Positions 26,842-38,450 of a DNA stretch of 64,000 nt are shown piece after piece. The notes beneath the pieces were generated by a model, which saw only the letters and a list, made by a program, of their open reading frames with translations, ran no database searches and was not told where the DNA came from. Both the position numbers and the translations under genes were made by a program. The stretch's first letter is position 1, and each line of letters opens with the position of its first letter. Origin of the DNA: Lichenicola sp965198575 (GTDB lineage Bacteria > Pseudomonadota > Alphaproteobacteria > Acetobacterales > Acetobacteraceae); assembly GCF_965198575.1 (NCBI RefSeq), contig NZ_OZ240671.1, positions 3,968,001-4,032,000 of the forward strand, given 5' to 3'.

Positions 26842-28238
26842 TGCGACAGGCCAAGCCCCGCAATCCAGCCGAACCCCCCACCGAGAAGTCCGGCCGCCAG
26901 TGCCAGCGCCGCGTGCGGTCCCGGATGCACCAGGGTGGTGCCGGCGATCGCGCCGCCGACCGTGCAGGCGGTGACGACAGCACTCGGCAGCAGGGCGGTG
27001 GCGACCGCTGCCATGCTGGTGCTGCAGATCCGGTTCGCGGCGAACTGCGACGGCAGCAGCTCGATCGCGGCACTCACCGTGGTGCCGATGGCGGCCTGCA
27101 CCAGCGTTCCGTGCGCCGCCACGAACAGCACCAGCAGCTGCATCGGCGTCACCCAGAGCTGGATCACCATGCGCGCACGCATCGCACCGGTGGCCTGGTA
27201 GATTGCCGTGTGCACGGCGGTCAGCGAGGTCAGCATCGCGGTCAGCACGATGATGCGGGCGGGTGCGATCGCCGGACTCCACTGGCTGCCGAACAGCAGG
27301 TGGATGAGCGGCGTGCTGATCACTGCCAGGCCGGCGAAGGCTGGCCAGGTGAGGCCGGTCAGCAGCGCCATCGCATGCGGCAGGGCGACATCCAGCGCCT
27401 GGCCGGCTCGCCGCCGCGCCGCGAACAGCGACAGTGCCACCGGCAACACGGCACTGGTCACGCCCTGGTTGACGAAGCCGACCAGGCTGGAGCCCTTGCT
27501 GAATTGGCCAAGCGCCGAGAGGCCGGCGAAGCGGCCGATGAACAGGTCGGCGCCGTGCGGGGTGATCTCGTTGCACAATCCGGCAATCGTGGAGTAGCCG
27601 CCGAGCCGGGCGATCGGACGCCAACCGGCGAGCGACGGCAGGCAGCCGAACTGCCGCGGCCGATGCCGGATGCTGCCGACGAGCAGCACGGCCGAGTTGG
27701 CGACGCTGCCCCACGCCATGCTCATGGCGCCGTCGCCGGCCCAGGCCAGTGCGATGGTGACCACACTCTGGATCGCCGCCCCGGCCAGCGTGATGCGCGA
27801 CAGCACGCCATACCGCATCTCGCGACGGAGCCAGGTAAGGACGAGCGAGTTCAGCGGGATCAGCAGCAGCGTCAGGCCGGAGACCAGCATCACCCGGGTC
27901 ACCGCCGGATCGTGGTAGGCGCGCCCGGCGAACACGCTGGCCACCACCAGGACGGCGAACACGGCCAGGCTGGTGATCGCGCTGACGCCCAGCGCCGCGC
28001 GCCATTTCGCGTCGGTAAGGTCCGGCTCCTGGATCACGTAGGTGGCGACACCGAAGTCGCGGAACGTGCCGATCAGCACGGTGAGCGCGAAGCCGACGGT
28101 GAACAGGCCGGTATCGTGCGGCGTCAGCAGGCGTGACAGCACGACGTTGGACACCGCGTACACCAAAGTCGTCGTGTAGCGCTCGAGCAGCGACCAGGCG
28201 AGGGCCCGGCGGGTGGAGCTCATCGACGCGGCTTCCAT
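26772..28238 (-). CDS. Polysaccharide flippase (Wzx-like, MOP superfamily)
   Basis: This 488-residue inner-membrane protein has about 12-14 hydrophobic segments and the typical opening of oligosaccharide flippases (RRALAWSLLERYTTTLVYAVSNVVLSRLLTP, written here as its two halves around residues 10-40), with DFGVATYVIQ near 61-70. It should translocate undecaprenyl-linked repeat units to the periplasm. A second in-frame ATG at 28223 has GGAAG 8 bases upstream and is an equally good start. It closes the leftward exopolysaccharide run, separated by 190 bp from the acyltransferase gene. Its 3' end overlaps the convergent glycosyltransferase. Confidence 0.85.
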   Translation of the reverse strand: MEAASMSSTRRALAWSLLERYTTTLVYAVSNVVLSRLLTPHDTGLFTVGFALTVLIGTFRDFGVATYVIQEPDLTDAKWRAALGVSAITSLAVFAVLVVASVFAGRAYHDPAVTRVMLVSGLTLLLIPLNSLVLTWLRREMRYGVLSRITLAGAAIQSVVTIALAWAGDGAMSMAWGSVANSAVLLVGSIRHRPRQFGCLPSLAGWRPIARLGGYSTIAGLCNEITPHGADLFIGRFAGLSALGQFSKGSSLVGFVNQGVTSAVLPVALSLFAARRRAGQALDVALPHAMALLTGLTWPAFAGLAVISTPLIHLLFGSQWSPAIAPARIIVLTAMLTSLTAVHTAIYQATGAMRARMVIQLWVTPMQLLVLFVAAHGTLVQAAIGTTVSAAIELLPSQFAANRICSTSMAAVATALLPSAVVTACTVGGAIAGTTLVHPGPHAALALAAGLLGGGFGWIAGLGLSHHRLGVELLSAVRDVHRLSTGRA

Positions 28239-28428
28239 CGGCGCAGGCCTCGGCTATCTCGGCCGGATGCTCGCGCAGAACATGCGCTCCGGCAACTGTC
28301 CGGTCCTGCACGGTGCGTCATCGAGAGCAGGACGTCGTGCGGAAGTTTGCAGTCTCCGTCCGGACCCGGAGAAGAGTGTGTGGACGCATCGATGTCGGCT
28401 CGGCAGGAGCAGTGTCATCGGGTGCGTC

Positions 28429-29670
28429 TCACCGCGTCGTCAGGGGCCGGCGAGCGGACATGCCGATCACGCGGCCGCCGAGCTGGATCGCGGGCAGTTC
28501 GATGAGCCGATACGTCAGCTGTGCAAGGCCGCCGGTCACTCCCAGCACGAGCAGGAACAGCACGCCGCCCGTCAGAGCGGCCGGTATTCCGGTCCGGGCG
28601 AACACCGGAGCCGGCAGGATAAATTCCGCGCCCGAGATGACCGCGAAATGCATCAGGTAGGCACTGAAGCTCGCCTTTCCCAACCCCACGACGAGCGGGT
28701 GCACGATGAAAGTCATTGGACGCAGCGTGAGGATCACCAAGGCGCCGCTGAACGCAACGGCCGCAACGACATGCGAGGGCAGGAATCCATGGTCCGGCTG
28801 CGGGAGCCGCGGCCAGGGAAGGACTGCAAGACACAGGACCATGATCCCGCAGAGCGCGAGTAGTACCGGGCCGATCGCGACGATGCGGCGCCCAACGGCG
28901 TGATGCCGGCCTCCGGAGCTGCACATCGCGACGACCTCGTAGGCGACCAGACCGCAGAGGAACACCGGCAACTGGTTTGGGAGCCAGTAATAGAGGAACT
29001 GGAGCGTTGCGGTCGTTCCGTATGCCGGCTCGAACAGTGCGAGCCCGACGGAATTGGCGATCCACGCCAGCGGCAGGCTGACGACCAGGGCAGCGAGCGC
29101 CCGGGTGACGCCGCGACACGTCACGATCAGGCAGGGAAACAGCATGTAGAACGCGAATTCGGCCTTGATGCTCCAGCCGCCGGGAACACCGATCCAGCTG
29201 CCGGGGACCGTCGGCATCTGCGCCGGCGTCCAGCCGTCGGTGAATGTGACGAAGGTCAGCAACCGCGTCGGATCGATTGCCGCGGGATGCAGCAACCAGG
29301 CGTATCCGAGGGCGGCGAGGAAATATGCCGGCGCGATGCGGAACACGCGGCGGAGCGCGAAACCCCGCAGGCTCGGGACCCCGGCGGCCTCGCTCCGGCG
29401 CCATGAGTTGGCGAGCGTCACGCAGCTGACCACGAAGAAAAGCTGGACCCCGTAGAAGCCGAGATTGCTGAACCGCTTCACCGTCCAGGGCAGGTCGTGG
29501 ACCATCGGGAAGGAGTGGCTGGCAATCACGAATGTCACGGCCACGCCGCGCAGCCCGTCCAGCGCCGCCAGGTGTTTCGGCGGCGATACGGCAACGCGCG
29601 GATCGATCGCCTCCCGGCACCCCTGCGGCGCGGGAATGCGGAGCGCGCGAACGGGAGAGGCCACCGGCAT
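28429..29670 (-). CDS. Membrane acyltransferase (acyltransferase family 3)
   Basis: The 413-residue protein belongs to the acyltransferase 3 (OafA/ExoZ-like) family. It has ALDGLRGVAVTFVIASHS at about 36-53 with the catalytic His, then about 10 membrane spans. The usual FFVLSGF is changed to FFVVSCV, followed by FRIAPAYFLAAL near 111-122. Such proteins O-acetylate or otherwise acylate exopolysaccharide repeat units in the membrane. It starts 1 bp after the stop of a second acyltransferase of the same family, so the two are co-translated. Confidence 0.82.
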   Translation of the reverse strand: MPVASPVRALRIPAPQGCREAIDPRVAVSPPKHLAALDGLRGVAVTFVIASHSFPMVHDLPWTVKRFSNLGFYGVQLFFVVSCVTLANSWRRSEAAGVPSLRGFALRRVFRIAPAYFLAALGYAWLLHPAAIDPTRLLTFVTFTDGWTPAQMPTVPGSWIGVPGGWSIKAEFAFYMLFPCLIVTCRGVTRALAALVVSLPLAWIANSVGLALFEPAYGTTATLQFLYYWLPNQLPVFLCGLVAYEVVAMCSSGGRHHAVGRRIVAIGPVLLALCGIMVLCLAVLPWPRLPQPDHGFLPSHVVAAVAFSGALVILTLRPMTFIVHPLVVGLGKASFSAYLMHFAVISGAEFILPAPVFARTGIPAALTGGVLFLLVLGVTGGLAQLTYRLIELPAIQLGGRVIGMSARRPLTTR

Positions 29671-29671
29671 G

Positions 29672-30736
29672 TCAGGCGCCGTGGCCCGCGACCGGGAGCG
29701 GGCCGCGTGCCCTGGTGCCGGCGCGGGTGAGCAGGCGTCGCGCCCCGGCGATCAGTGGCGCCTCGATCACGCGCGACACCGCCAGCGCCAACAGCACCGC
29801 GGCGGCCAGGAACAGCACGAACTGGCTCCACGCCGGCAGCAGCCGGTTCAGCCCGGTGGCAAGGAGAAGCTGCCATGTCACGCCGATCGCCAGCAGGTGG
29901 GTGATGTAGAGGGCGTAGGACGCAGCCCCCAGCCGCTGCAGCGCCACGGGAAGATGCAGCCGGTCCTGCCGTTCGGCGCCGACGATGCCGATCACGATCA
30001 GCATCGAGGCCAGGCCGAAGCCCAGATGCGTCAGGTCGGCCGGTCCGCGCACCCGCTGCATGTCCTCGGCGGCACCCAGCGCCAGGAACAGGAAAACACC
30101 CGTCAGCAACAGGCTCCAGGAATGGCGCACGGGGAAGCGCCGGAGCAGCGTTGCCGCCAGCATGCCGAGAAAGAATTCGGCGTCGAACATCGAGTGGATG
30201 TCGACCAGGCCGCTTCCGTGGAGGCCGCGGATGCCCGCGACATCAAGCACGATGAGCAGCAGCCAGCCGCCGAACAGCGCGAGCCCGAGCCGGCGGTCGA
30301 GGATCAGCATCGCGAACAGCGCGTAGAACACCATCTCGTGCTGCAGGGTCCAGGCCACCGGAACCAGCAGTGGGCCCGGCAGCGGCAGCAGCAAGACCGA
30401 GGTGACCAGGACCGACCATGGCGGCCACGGATGCCGCGCCAGCACGACCAGCAGCGACAGCGCCAGGATCACCCAGTAGAGCGGCAACACCCGGGTCACG
30501 CGCCGCTGCAGGTAGTGCCCGAGCCGGGCCGGCCGGCCGATATCGCCTGCGTGCACATGCAGGATGATGAAACCGCTCAGCACGAAAAAGAAGTCGACGC
30601 CGACATGGCCGAAGCGGAACAGGTCGGCGCCGGGGAACGGTCCGGAGGCCTGCAACAAATGGCTGCGTGCGTGCACCGCGACCACCAGGAGTGCGGCAAT
30701 GCCACGCCCGCTCTCGATGCCGGCAAGACGGCTCAT
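29672..30736 (-). CDS. Membrane acyltransferase (acyltransferase family 3)
   Basis: The 354-residue polytopic protein has the family-3 signature IESGRGIAALLVVAVHARSH at 7-26 with the catalytic His, VDFFFVLSGFII near 49-60 and YLQRRVTRVLPLYW near 75-88. Unlike its neighbour it keeps the standard FFVLSGF motif. It probably acylates a sugar of the exopolysaccharide repeat. Its ATG overlaps the stop of the upstream glycosyltransferase by 4 bp, and its stop is 1 bp from the next acyltransferase start. Acyl donor and target sugar are unknown. Confidence 0.85.
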   Translation of the reverse strand: MSRLAGIESGRGIAALLVVAVHARSHLLQASGPFPGADLFRFGHVGVDFFFVLSGFIILHVHAGDIGRPARLGHYLQRRVTRVLPLYWVILALSLLVVLARHPWPPWSVLVTSVLLLPLPGPLLVPVAWTLQHEMVFYALFAMLILDRRLGLALFGGWLLLIVLDVAGIRGLHGSGLVDIHSMFDAEFFLGMLAATLLRRFPVRHSWSLLLTGVFLFLALGAAEDMQRVRGPADLTHLGFGLASMLIVIGIVGAERQDRLHLPVALQRLGAASYALYITHLLAIGVTWQLLLATGLNRLLPAWSQFVLFLAAAVLLALAVSRVIEAPLIAGARRLLTRAGTRARGPLPVAGHGA

Positions 30737-32010
30737 CCGGCCACCCGCGGGCTGTCGGATACAGGACGGCGGCGGGCGGTGCGGCGCTCGTCGTAGCGGT
30801 CACGCGCGGTGCGGAACACCGTCAGCTGTCCGGCACTGACAGCGTCCCAGCCGAACCCCTCGGCATAGGCGCGCGCGCCGTCGCGGTCCGCGGGTGATCG
30901 CAGCAGGGCGGCGATTGCGGCAGCCAGCCCGACCGGCGTGTTGCTGTCGGCGATCACCCCCGCCGCCGCCGAGCGCACCACCTCAGGATTGCCCGGGATC
31001 GGGCTCGCGACCACCCTGGTGCCACAGGCCATCGCCTCCAGCAGCACGTTGGCCCAGCCTTCGCGGCTCGAGGCGAGCACCAGCAGGTCGGCGGCGCCGT
31101 AGATCGCCGGCAGCGCGTGCGGCGGCAGCAGCCCGAGGAAACGGACCCGCCCGGCCACGCCCAGCCGCTCCGCCAAGGCGCGCAGCTCGCCGTCGAGCGG
31201 GCCTTCGCCGACGACCAGCAGCTGCACGCTCCCCGGCAACAGCGTCAGGGCGGTGATCACGCGGTCATGACCCTTGCGTTCGATCAGGTGACCGACCGAC
31301 AGCAGCACCGGGCCATCGCCGAGGCCGAGCTGGCGGCGTGCCTGCGCGCGGTCGGCCGGTGGCGTGAACAGCTCGAGGTCGACGCCGTTGCGCAGCACAT
31401 GCACCCGGGCGGGATCGGCGCCCAGCTCCACCAACCGCTGGCCGAGCGCGGAACTGACTGCGATCAGCGCGTCCGCCGCCCGGATGGCGCGCCGGATCAT
31501 CAGCCGCGGTCCCGCATGGTCGGGCAGCTGCGTCACGTCGGACCCGCGTGCGGTGATCACCAATGGACGTCGCAGCGTCCGTGCGAGCGCCACCGCCGCG
31601 ACACCGTCCGGATACACGTAGTGTGCGTCCACAAGATCGTAATCCGCCCGCTCGGCCGTCGAGCGCCGCGCCAGCCATGCGAGCCCGCTCGCTGCCAGCA
31701 GTGCCGGTGCCACGGTCATGCCGATGCGCGGAATGGCGACATGGCGTGGATGATGCACCACCAGTCCGTGTCGGTACTCGATAGCGGGGATGGCACCCGA
31801 ACGGATCCAGCGGCCATGCTCCGGCGCCCAGGAGGGATACCATGGCACCGGCGCCAGGACCGTGCTGCGCACCACGCCGCCGGCGACCAGCTGACGCAGC
31901 CGGGTCTCGACGAACACCCCGTGATGCGGTCGTCGCTCGCTCGGATAGAGCGTGCTGAAGGTCAGCAGGCCGAGCCCCGTCGACATTCCCGAATGCGCAC
32001 GGCCGTCCAT
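30733..32010 (-). CDS. GT4-type glycosyltransferase
   Basis: This 425-residue GT-B enzyme has TFSTLYPSERRPHHGVFVETRL near residues 17-38, VLRNGVDLELFTPP near 203, SVGHLIERKGHDRVITAL near 232 and SSREGWANVLLEAMACGTRVVASP near 308-331 as the donor site with E-x7-E. The N-terminus resembles glycosyltransferases of exosortase A exopolysaccharide clusters. It lies 4 bp after prsT and overlaps the following acyltransferase by 4 bp. An alternative start is the ATG at 31986. Confidence 0.84.
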   Translation of the reverse strand: MDGRAHSGMSTGLGLLTFSTLYPSERRPHHGVFVETRLRQLVAGGVVRSTVLAPVPWYPSWAPEHGRWIRSGAIPAIEYRHGLVVHHPRHVAIPRIGMTVAPALLAASGLAWLARRSTAERADYDLVDAHYVYPDGVAAVALARTLRRPLVITARGSDVTQLPDHAGPRLMIRRAIRAADALIAVSSALGQRLVELGADPARVHVLRNGVDLELFTPPADRAQARRQLGLGDGPVLLSVGHLIERKGHDRVITALTLLPGSVQLLVVGEGPLDGELRALAERLGVAGRVRFLGLLPPHALPAIYGAADLLVLASSREGWANVLLEAMACGTRVVASPIPGNPEVVRSAAAGVIADSNTPVGLAAAIAALLRSPADRDGARAYAEGFGWDAVSAGQLTVFRTARDRYDERRTARRRPVSDSPRVAG

Positions 32011-32014
32011 CGGC

Positions 32015-34896
32015 TCAGGACTTGCCCAGCGACTGCATCAGCCGTTCGGCCGCATCACGCTCATCGAACCTGGCGCCGCCATCGAGCACCGGCTTCAGCA
32101 CCGCCCGGGCCGCCTCCGCGTGTCCGCCCTTGCTCAGCGCCTGCGCCAGGTGGAACTGCACCGACGGATCGTGCGGCAGCGCGTCGCCAGCCTGCCGGAG
32201 CAGCGGCAGCGCATCGGCCGTGCGACCATCGGCCAGCAGCACGGTGCCCAGCGTGTCGGCGATCTGCGGTGTCGGCGCCAGCCGGTAGGCGAGGGCGGCA
32301 TGCACGCGCGCATCGTCGAGATCGCCCTGCTGGCGCTCTATCCAGGCGATGTTGTTGAGAGCGACGTCGTTGCCGGGCTGCAGCTTGAGCAGGGCGGCAA
32401 ACCTGGCCCGCGCCGGCTGCAGCGCCCCGGCGGCGAGGTCCTGCTCTGCCAGCGCCAGCAGCACCGCCGGCTGGTCCGGGTAGCTTGCCTGCAAGTCGTC
32501 CAGCAGTTTCGCGCTGCCCGCCCGGTCGCCGCTCGCCGACAGCGCGCCGGCCTGTCGCAGCTCCAGGATCGCGGCGATGTCGGGCGACCCGCTCGCGGGC
32601 GAAGCGGCTGGCGGGGATGCTGGCTGCCGGGGCAGGGCGGCGCGTGCGGCGGCGAAGGCGGCGGCGGCCTGCGCCGGCTGGTGTTCCGCGAGCAGCAGGT
32701 CGCCCTTCAGCAGCCGCGAGGCCGGATCATGGGACTGCGCCGTGAGCGCATCGGCGCGGTCGAGGCCGGCCTGCAGGCCCGACCGGTCCGTCGCCAGCGC
32801 CACGGCGTCGCCCTGCAGTCCGGGATCGTCCGGATGGGCCGCCAGCCCGTCATCGAGCACCGCCGCTGCATCGTCGAAGCGCCTGAGCGCGATCAACGCG
32901 CGCACGATCCGCCGTCGCAAGGCGAGATCCTGCGGCGCCTTGGCCAGCAGCGCGCGCCAACCGGAGATCGCCTGGTCGATGTGACCCAGGTCACGCTGCG
33001 ACGTGGCCACCAGCGCCAGATGCTGGATCGAGTCCGCCGGCATGGCGTCGGCCAGCGCCAGCGCCTTGTCCGGCTGCCGGGTGCCGAGATAGATCTCGGC
33101 CAGCAGGCTGGCGACATGCACATCCCCCGGCTGCGCCTGGTGCGCCGCCTCGAGCACCGCCTCGGCCTTGCCCGGATCATGCTGCGACATCGCCAGTGCG
33201 ACCGATGCGTCGAGCACGGCCCGGTCGTCGGGATGGTCCCGGCGTGCCTGCACCAGCAGCGCTGTCGCTCCGGCGCCGTCGCCCTGCAGCTGCAGCACCT
33301 GGCTGAGCTGGATGACGGCCCGCACCGACCCGGGATCGATGCGGTGCGCGGCCTCGAAGGCGGCCTGGGCGCCGGCGAAGTCGAAGCGGGCCAGCTTCAC
33401 CTGGCCGTCCAGCACGTCGATCCGCTCCGGGTCGCCATGCATCTGGCGCAGCCGGTCGAGTGCGGCGGCCGCACGATCGGGCTGGCCGGCACGCAGCAGG
33501 GTTTCCACCAGGGTTGCCTCGGTATCCGCCCGGGAGGTCACCGGCGCCGGCGCAGTGTCGTGCGGCGCGGCGCCGGTAAGGCTTACCGGGACCAGTGGCG
33601 ACCCGGGATGCCCCGGTCCGGTGTCGAGTGCTGCCTGCAGCGCGTCGGCGGCAAGCGACGGATCGCCCTCGTTCAGCGCGAGGTCGGCGATCCTGACCAG
33701 TCCGGCGGGATCGGCCGGCGCCATCGCCTGGCGCAGCGTGGCCGCCGCGGTGCTGCCATTGCCGCTCATCGCATAGCCCTGGCTCAGCAGCGACAACACG
33801 TCGGCGCCGGTGCGGCCGGGAACGTTCCACTTCGATAACAGCGTCGTCGCATCCGCCGGGCGATTCTGCTTCAGATACAGGCTGGCCAGGAGCAGCGCCC
33901 CGGTCCGGCTGTCGGGCTCGTGCAGGTGGAAGCGCTCGGCGGAGTCCAGCGCCTGCTGCGGCTGGCCGATCGTGTCCTTCACCACCGCCCGCAGCAGCTC
34001 GCCGCGCGGGAACCGGTCGAGCCCGGTGCCGACCTGCTCGAGCGCCTCGTCGGCGGCCCTCCAGTGCCGGTCATGCGCCTCGACCGCCGCCATCAGGAAG
34101 TTGGCGGTCCGGTTGCGCGGTTGGGCCTGCAGCACGCCGGCGAGATCCGCTCGTGCCAGGCCGCTGCGCCCGGCCTGGATCAGCAGGTACGCCCGCGCCA
34201 GCCGCGCCGCCAGCATGTCGGAAGGAGCTCCGGACGGGGCCGCGATCGCCGCGCCGTACGCTGCGATCGCGGCATCCCGGCGTCCCTGCTGCGCCAGCAC
34301 CTGCGCCCGCACGACCAGTGCCGCATTCGCCCGGGGATCGAGCGCCAGGGCCTCGTCGACATGGCGTTGGGCGTCGTCGAAATCCCCGGTGGCCTGCGCG
34401 ACCCGGGCCGCCGCCACCGCCGCCTCGACCGACCGCGGCGCCGCGCGCTGGGCCGCGATCGCTTCCATGCGGGCCTGCTGCGGCTGCCGCAGGGCCAGTG
34501 CCGCCGAAGCCCGCGCGATGTGCAGCCTGGCCGACGCGTCCGGATCGAGCCCATCCGCCTGGTATTTCTGCAGCACCTCCTGGTCGCGTCCCTGTTGCAC
34601 CAGTGCCTGTGCCAGCAGCGGCCGCAGCGCGGTCTCGGCGGCACCGTGTTCGGCAGCGCTGCGCAGCTCGTGCTCGGCACCGAGCGGATCGCCGAGCGCC
34701 AGCTGGACCTGGGCCAGCCGCAGATGCGCCTCCGCGCGCTCGGGATGGCGCCGCACCAGGTCGCGCAGCACCAGTTGCGCGCCGTGCAGCTGGTGGCGCT
34801 GCACCAGTTCCTGCGCCTCCAGCAACGGATCACGGTGGCGCAGCGCCAGCCAGCCGCCGGTTCCGGCACCGGCTGCGACCAGGCTGGCAGACAGGA

Positions 34897-34915
<19 letters not shown>
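32015..34915 (-). CDS. prsT: PEP-CTERM system TPR-repeat protein PrsT
   Basis: The 966-residue protein has an N-terminal hydrophobic segment (VLILSASLVAAGAGTGGWLAL, residues 5-25, in two parts) followed by about 20 TPR units, for example AEAHLRLAQVQLALGDPLGAE and AAFEAAHRIDPGSVRAVIQL. It matches PrsT of exosortase A systems in length, layout and position directly after prsR. Its first codons overlap the end of prsR by 19 bp. PrsT is a predicted envelope scaffold for exopolysaccharide assembly, by family association. The N-terminus lacks an obvious lipobox Cys, so it may be a membrane-anchored rather than lipidated form. Confidence 0.87.
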
Positions 34916-36333
<1,418 letters not shown>

Positions 36334-36336
36334 CGC

Positions 36337-38439
36337 TCAGATCCTTGCCATGGCGAGATCGGATGCCAGCGGTGCCGGCTGCATCGGCCGGGCGGGAACC
36401 GCGGCCGGCTCCGACGCGGGCAACAGCAGCCGCATCGTGGTGCCTTCGCCCGGCACGCTCAGCACCAGCAGGTCGCCGCCGGCACGCCGCAGCAGCTCGC
36501 GGGACTGGAACGCGCCGATGCCGCTGCCGCCGGCGGTGCGGCTGCGGAACGGCCGGAACAGCTCGTCGCGCACGAACTCCGGCGTCATGCCGCACCCGCG
36601 ATCGCGGATCTCGACCACGATGCGGTCGCCGGTGCGGAACGCCGCGATACGCACCACGCCACCGGGACCCGCGGCTGCGGCATTGTCCAGGAGATGACAG
36701 AGCACGGCGTCGAGGTCGGCATCCCGCATGGCGACGCGCCAGTCGGCGGGCGGCGCCGGACCCAGCTGCACCGAGGCATCCCGCGCCTTGCAACAGGCAG
36801 CGGACAGCAGCGGCAGCAGCGCCGCCTGCGGTTCCGGACCGGCCGCGTCCTCCTCGACCTCCAGCCGGCGGATCATCGCGGTGATCTTGCGCACCGACGC
36901 CGCGACGGTGGCGAGCATGTCGCGCTGGAACTCGGGATCCGCCAGATGCTGTTCCGCGTTCGCGGTCAACAGCCGCAATTGTCCGGCAACGTTCTTGATG
37001 TCGTGGGCGACGAAGGCGAAACGCTCGCCATAGGCACGCAGGTCGCGCGTCTCCGTCAGCGCCCGCACGGCGTCGCGTTCGGCGAGGCGGGTCGCCACCT
37101 CCTGCGCCAGCACGCCGAGCAGCGCGGTGACTTCGGCGTCGAGGCGGAACGGCCCGCGCGGGTTGGCCAGCAGGATGCAGCCCTCGGGCTCGCCACCAGG
37201 TCCGGGCAGCGGCACCGCGAAGCGCAGACGCAGCCCGGCCAAGGGCGGCTGCAGCATCGCATCGGTCAGCTCGATGCAGGCGCCGGACTCGATGGTCTGC
37301 AGCAGCGGGTGTTCCGGCGGCAGCGGTCCGATCGGCGCCAGGTTCCATGACGCCGCCCACAATAGACCATCCCGCCCGGCTGCGCCCGAGAGCAGCAACC
37401 CGGCCGGACTATCGACAATATCGGCCAGCGCCCGGATCGCCGCACGAGGCAGCGCTTCCAGATCCGACCGCTCGTGTTGCGACAATGTCGCCAGGCAGCG
37501 CAGCCACTCCCGGCGGTAGTCGTAGCGGCAGGTGAAGAAATGCTGCGCCACCAGCCGCGCCAACCAGTTGCGCGAGGAGTTCGACACCAGCAGCACCGCG
37601 ACCGCGATCAGGCCGGCGAACAGCAGCGCGACTTCGAGCAGGTCGGCCCAGTCCGAATGGAGGCCCCAGGGCGTGTGCGTGAGGAGCTGCGCCACGCTCC
37701 CGAGCGACACCAGGAAGATGCCGCTGGCCATCAACGTCGCGCTATGGAACGCCGCCGTGCGCGACACGTGCAGGTTTACGTTCCACCTGCGGTTGCGCGC
37801 CGCGGTGACCGCCAGGAGCGGCGCCACCAGCATCGCCGCAACCGCGCGCCCGGCGACGAGTGCGGGCGTCAGGTCATGCGACAACACCGCGTCGGTGATC
37901 AGGATCACGTCGTACAGCGCAGTCCCGGCGAGTGCGATGCAGAACAGTCCGACATGCCAGCGCTGATCCGTTTCGGTGCCGCGATAGAGGTTCTCGAGCA
38001 GCACGATCTGGCAGATCGCAAGCAGCAGGCGCAGCAGGATCGCGATCGAGAGCAGCGTCACGGCATGCCCGGGCGCGTGGGCAGGCCCAGGCACCGGCCG
38101 GAACGGCGCTTCGCCGACGGTGATCGCGGCAATGCCGGCAACGACCAGCAGGCCGACCACCAGGTAGAAGCGACCCTGCACCGCGTCGGCGACGTTGCGG
38201 CGATAGAGGTGCAGCGCCACGCCGTACCAGGCGGCGGCATGCAGCAGATCGAGCAGGCTGCCGGGAGCGGCCGATCCGGCACCCGGGAGTGCCGCGGACC
38301 CTGCCCAGGCGGCCGTGACCAGGCAGGCGGCGGTCAGCAGCAGCGCCGTTCGGCTGCCCCGGGCCTGCAGCAGGATCACCGCGCCCAGCAACAGATAAAG
38401 TACCGCACACGAGATCTGCGTCGCCAGGAACAGCATCAT
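36337..38439 (-). CDS. prsK: PEP-CTERM system sensor histidine kinase PrsK
   Basis: The 700-residue kinase has about eight N-terminal membrane spans (5-285), a GAF-like domain (about 315-455), the phosphoacceptor H479 in FVAHDIKN, and a HATPase domain with LLDNAAAAGPGG, EIRDRGCGMTPEF and GGSGIGAFQSREL boxes. Layout and neighbours match PrsK of exosortase A systems. The cue it senses is unknown; the multi-span N-terminus suggests a membrane or envelope signal. It is between the sugar transferase (11 bp) and prsR (3 bp). Confidence 0.91.
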   Translation of the reverse strand: MMLFLATQISCAVLYLLLGAVILLQARGSRTALLLTAACLVTAAWAGSAALPGAGSAAPGSLLDLLHAAAWYGVALHLYRRNVADAVQGRFYLVVGLLVVAGIAAITVGEAPFRPVPGPAHAPGHAVTLLSIAILLRLLLAICQIVLLENLYRGTETDQRWHVGLFCIALAGTALYDVILITDAVLSHDLTPALVAGRAVAAMLVAPLLAVTAARNRRWNVNLHVSRTAAFHSATLMASGIFLVSLGSVAQLLTHTPWGLHSDWADLLEVALLFAGLIAVAVLLVSNSSRNWLARLVAQHFFTCRYDYRREWLRCLATLSQHERSDLEALPRAAIRALADIVDSPAGLLLSGAAGRDGLLWAASWNLAPIGPLPPEHPLLQTIESGACIELTDAMLQPPLAGLRLRFAVPLPGPGGEPEGCILLANPRGPFRLDAEVTALLGVLAQEVATRLAERDAVRALTETRDLRAYGERFAFVAHDIKNVAGQLRLLTANAEQHLADPEFQRDMLATVAASVRKITAMIRRLEVEEDAAGPEPQAALLPLLSAACCKARDASVQLGPAPPADWRVAMRDADLDAVLCHLLDNAAAAGPGGVVRIAAFRTGDRIVVEIRDRGCGMTPEFVRDELFRPFRSRTAGGSGIGAFQSRELLRRAGGDLLVLSVPGEGTTMRLLLPASEPAAVPARPMQPAPLASDLAMARI

Positions 38440-38450
38440 CCGCGGCCGCC

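Noticed and set aside
25306..28311. 1001-codon minus-strand frame
   Set aside because: It spans antisense parts of a glycosyltransferase and an off-frame reading of the flippase, with no recognisable domains.
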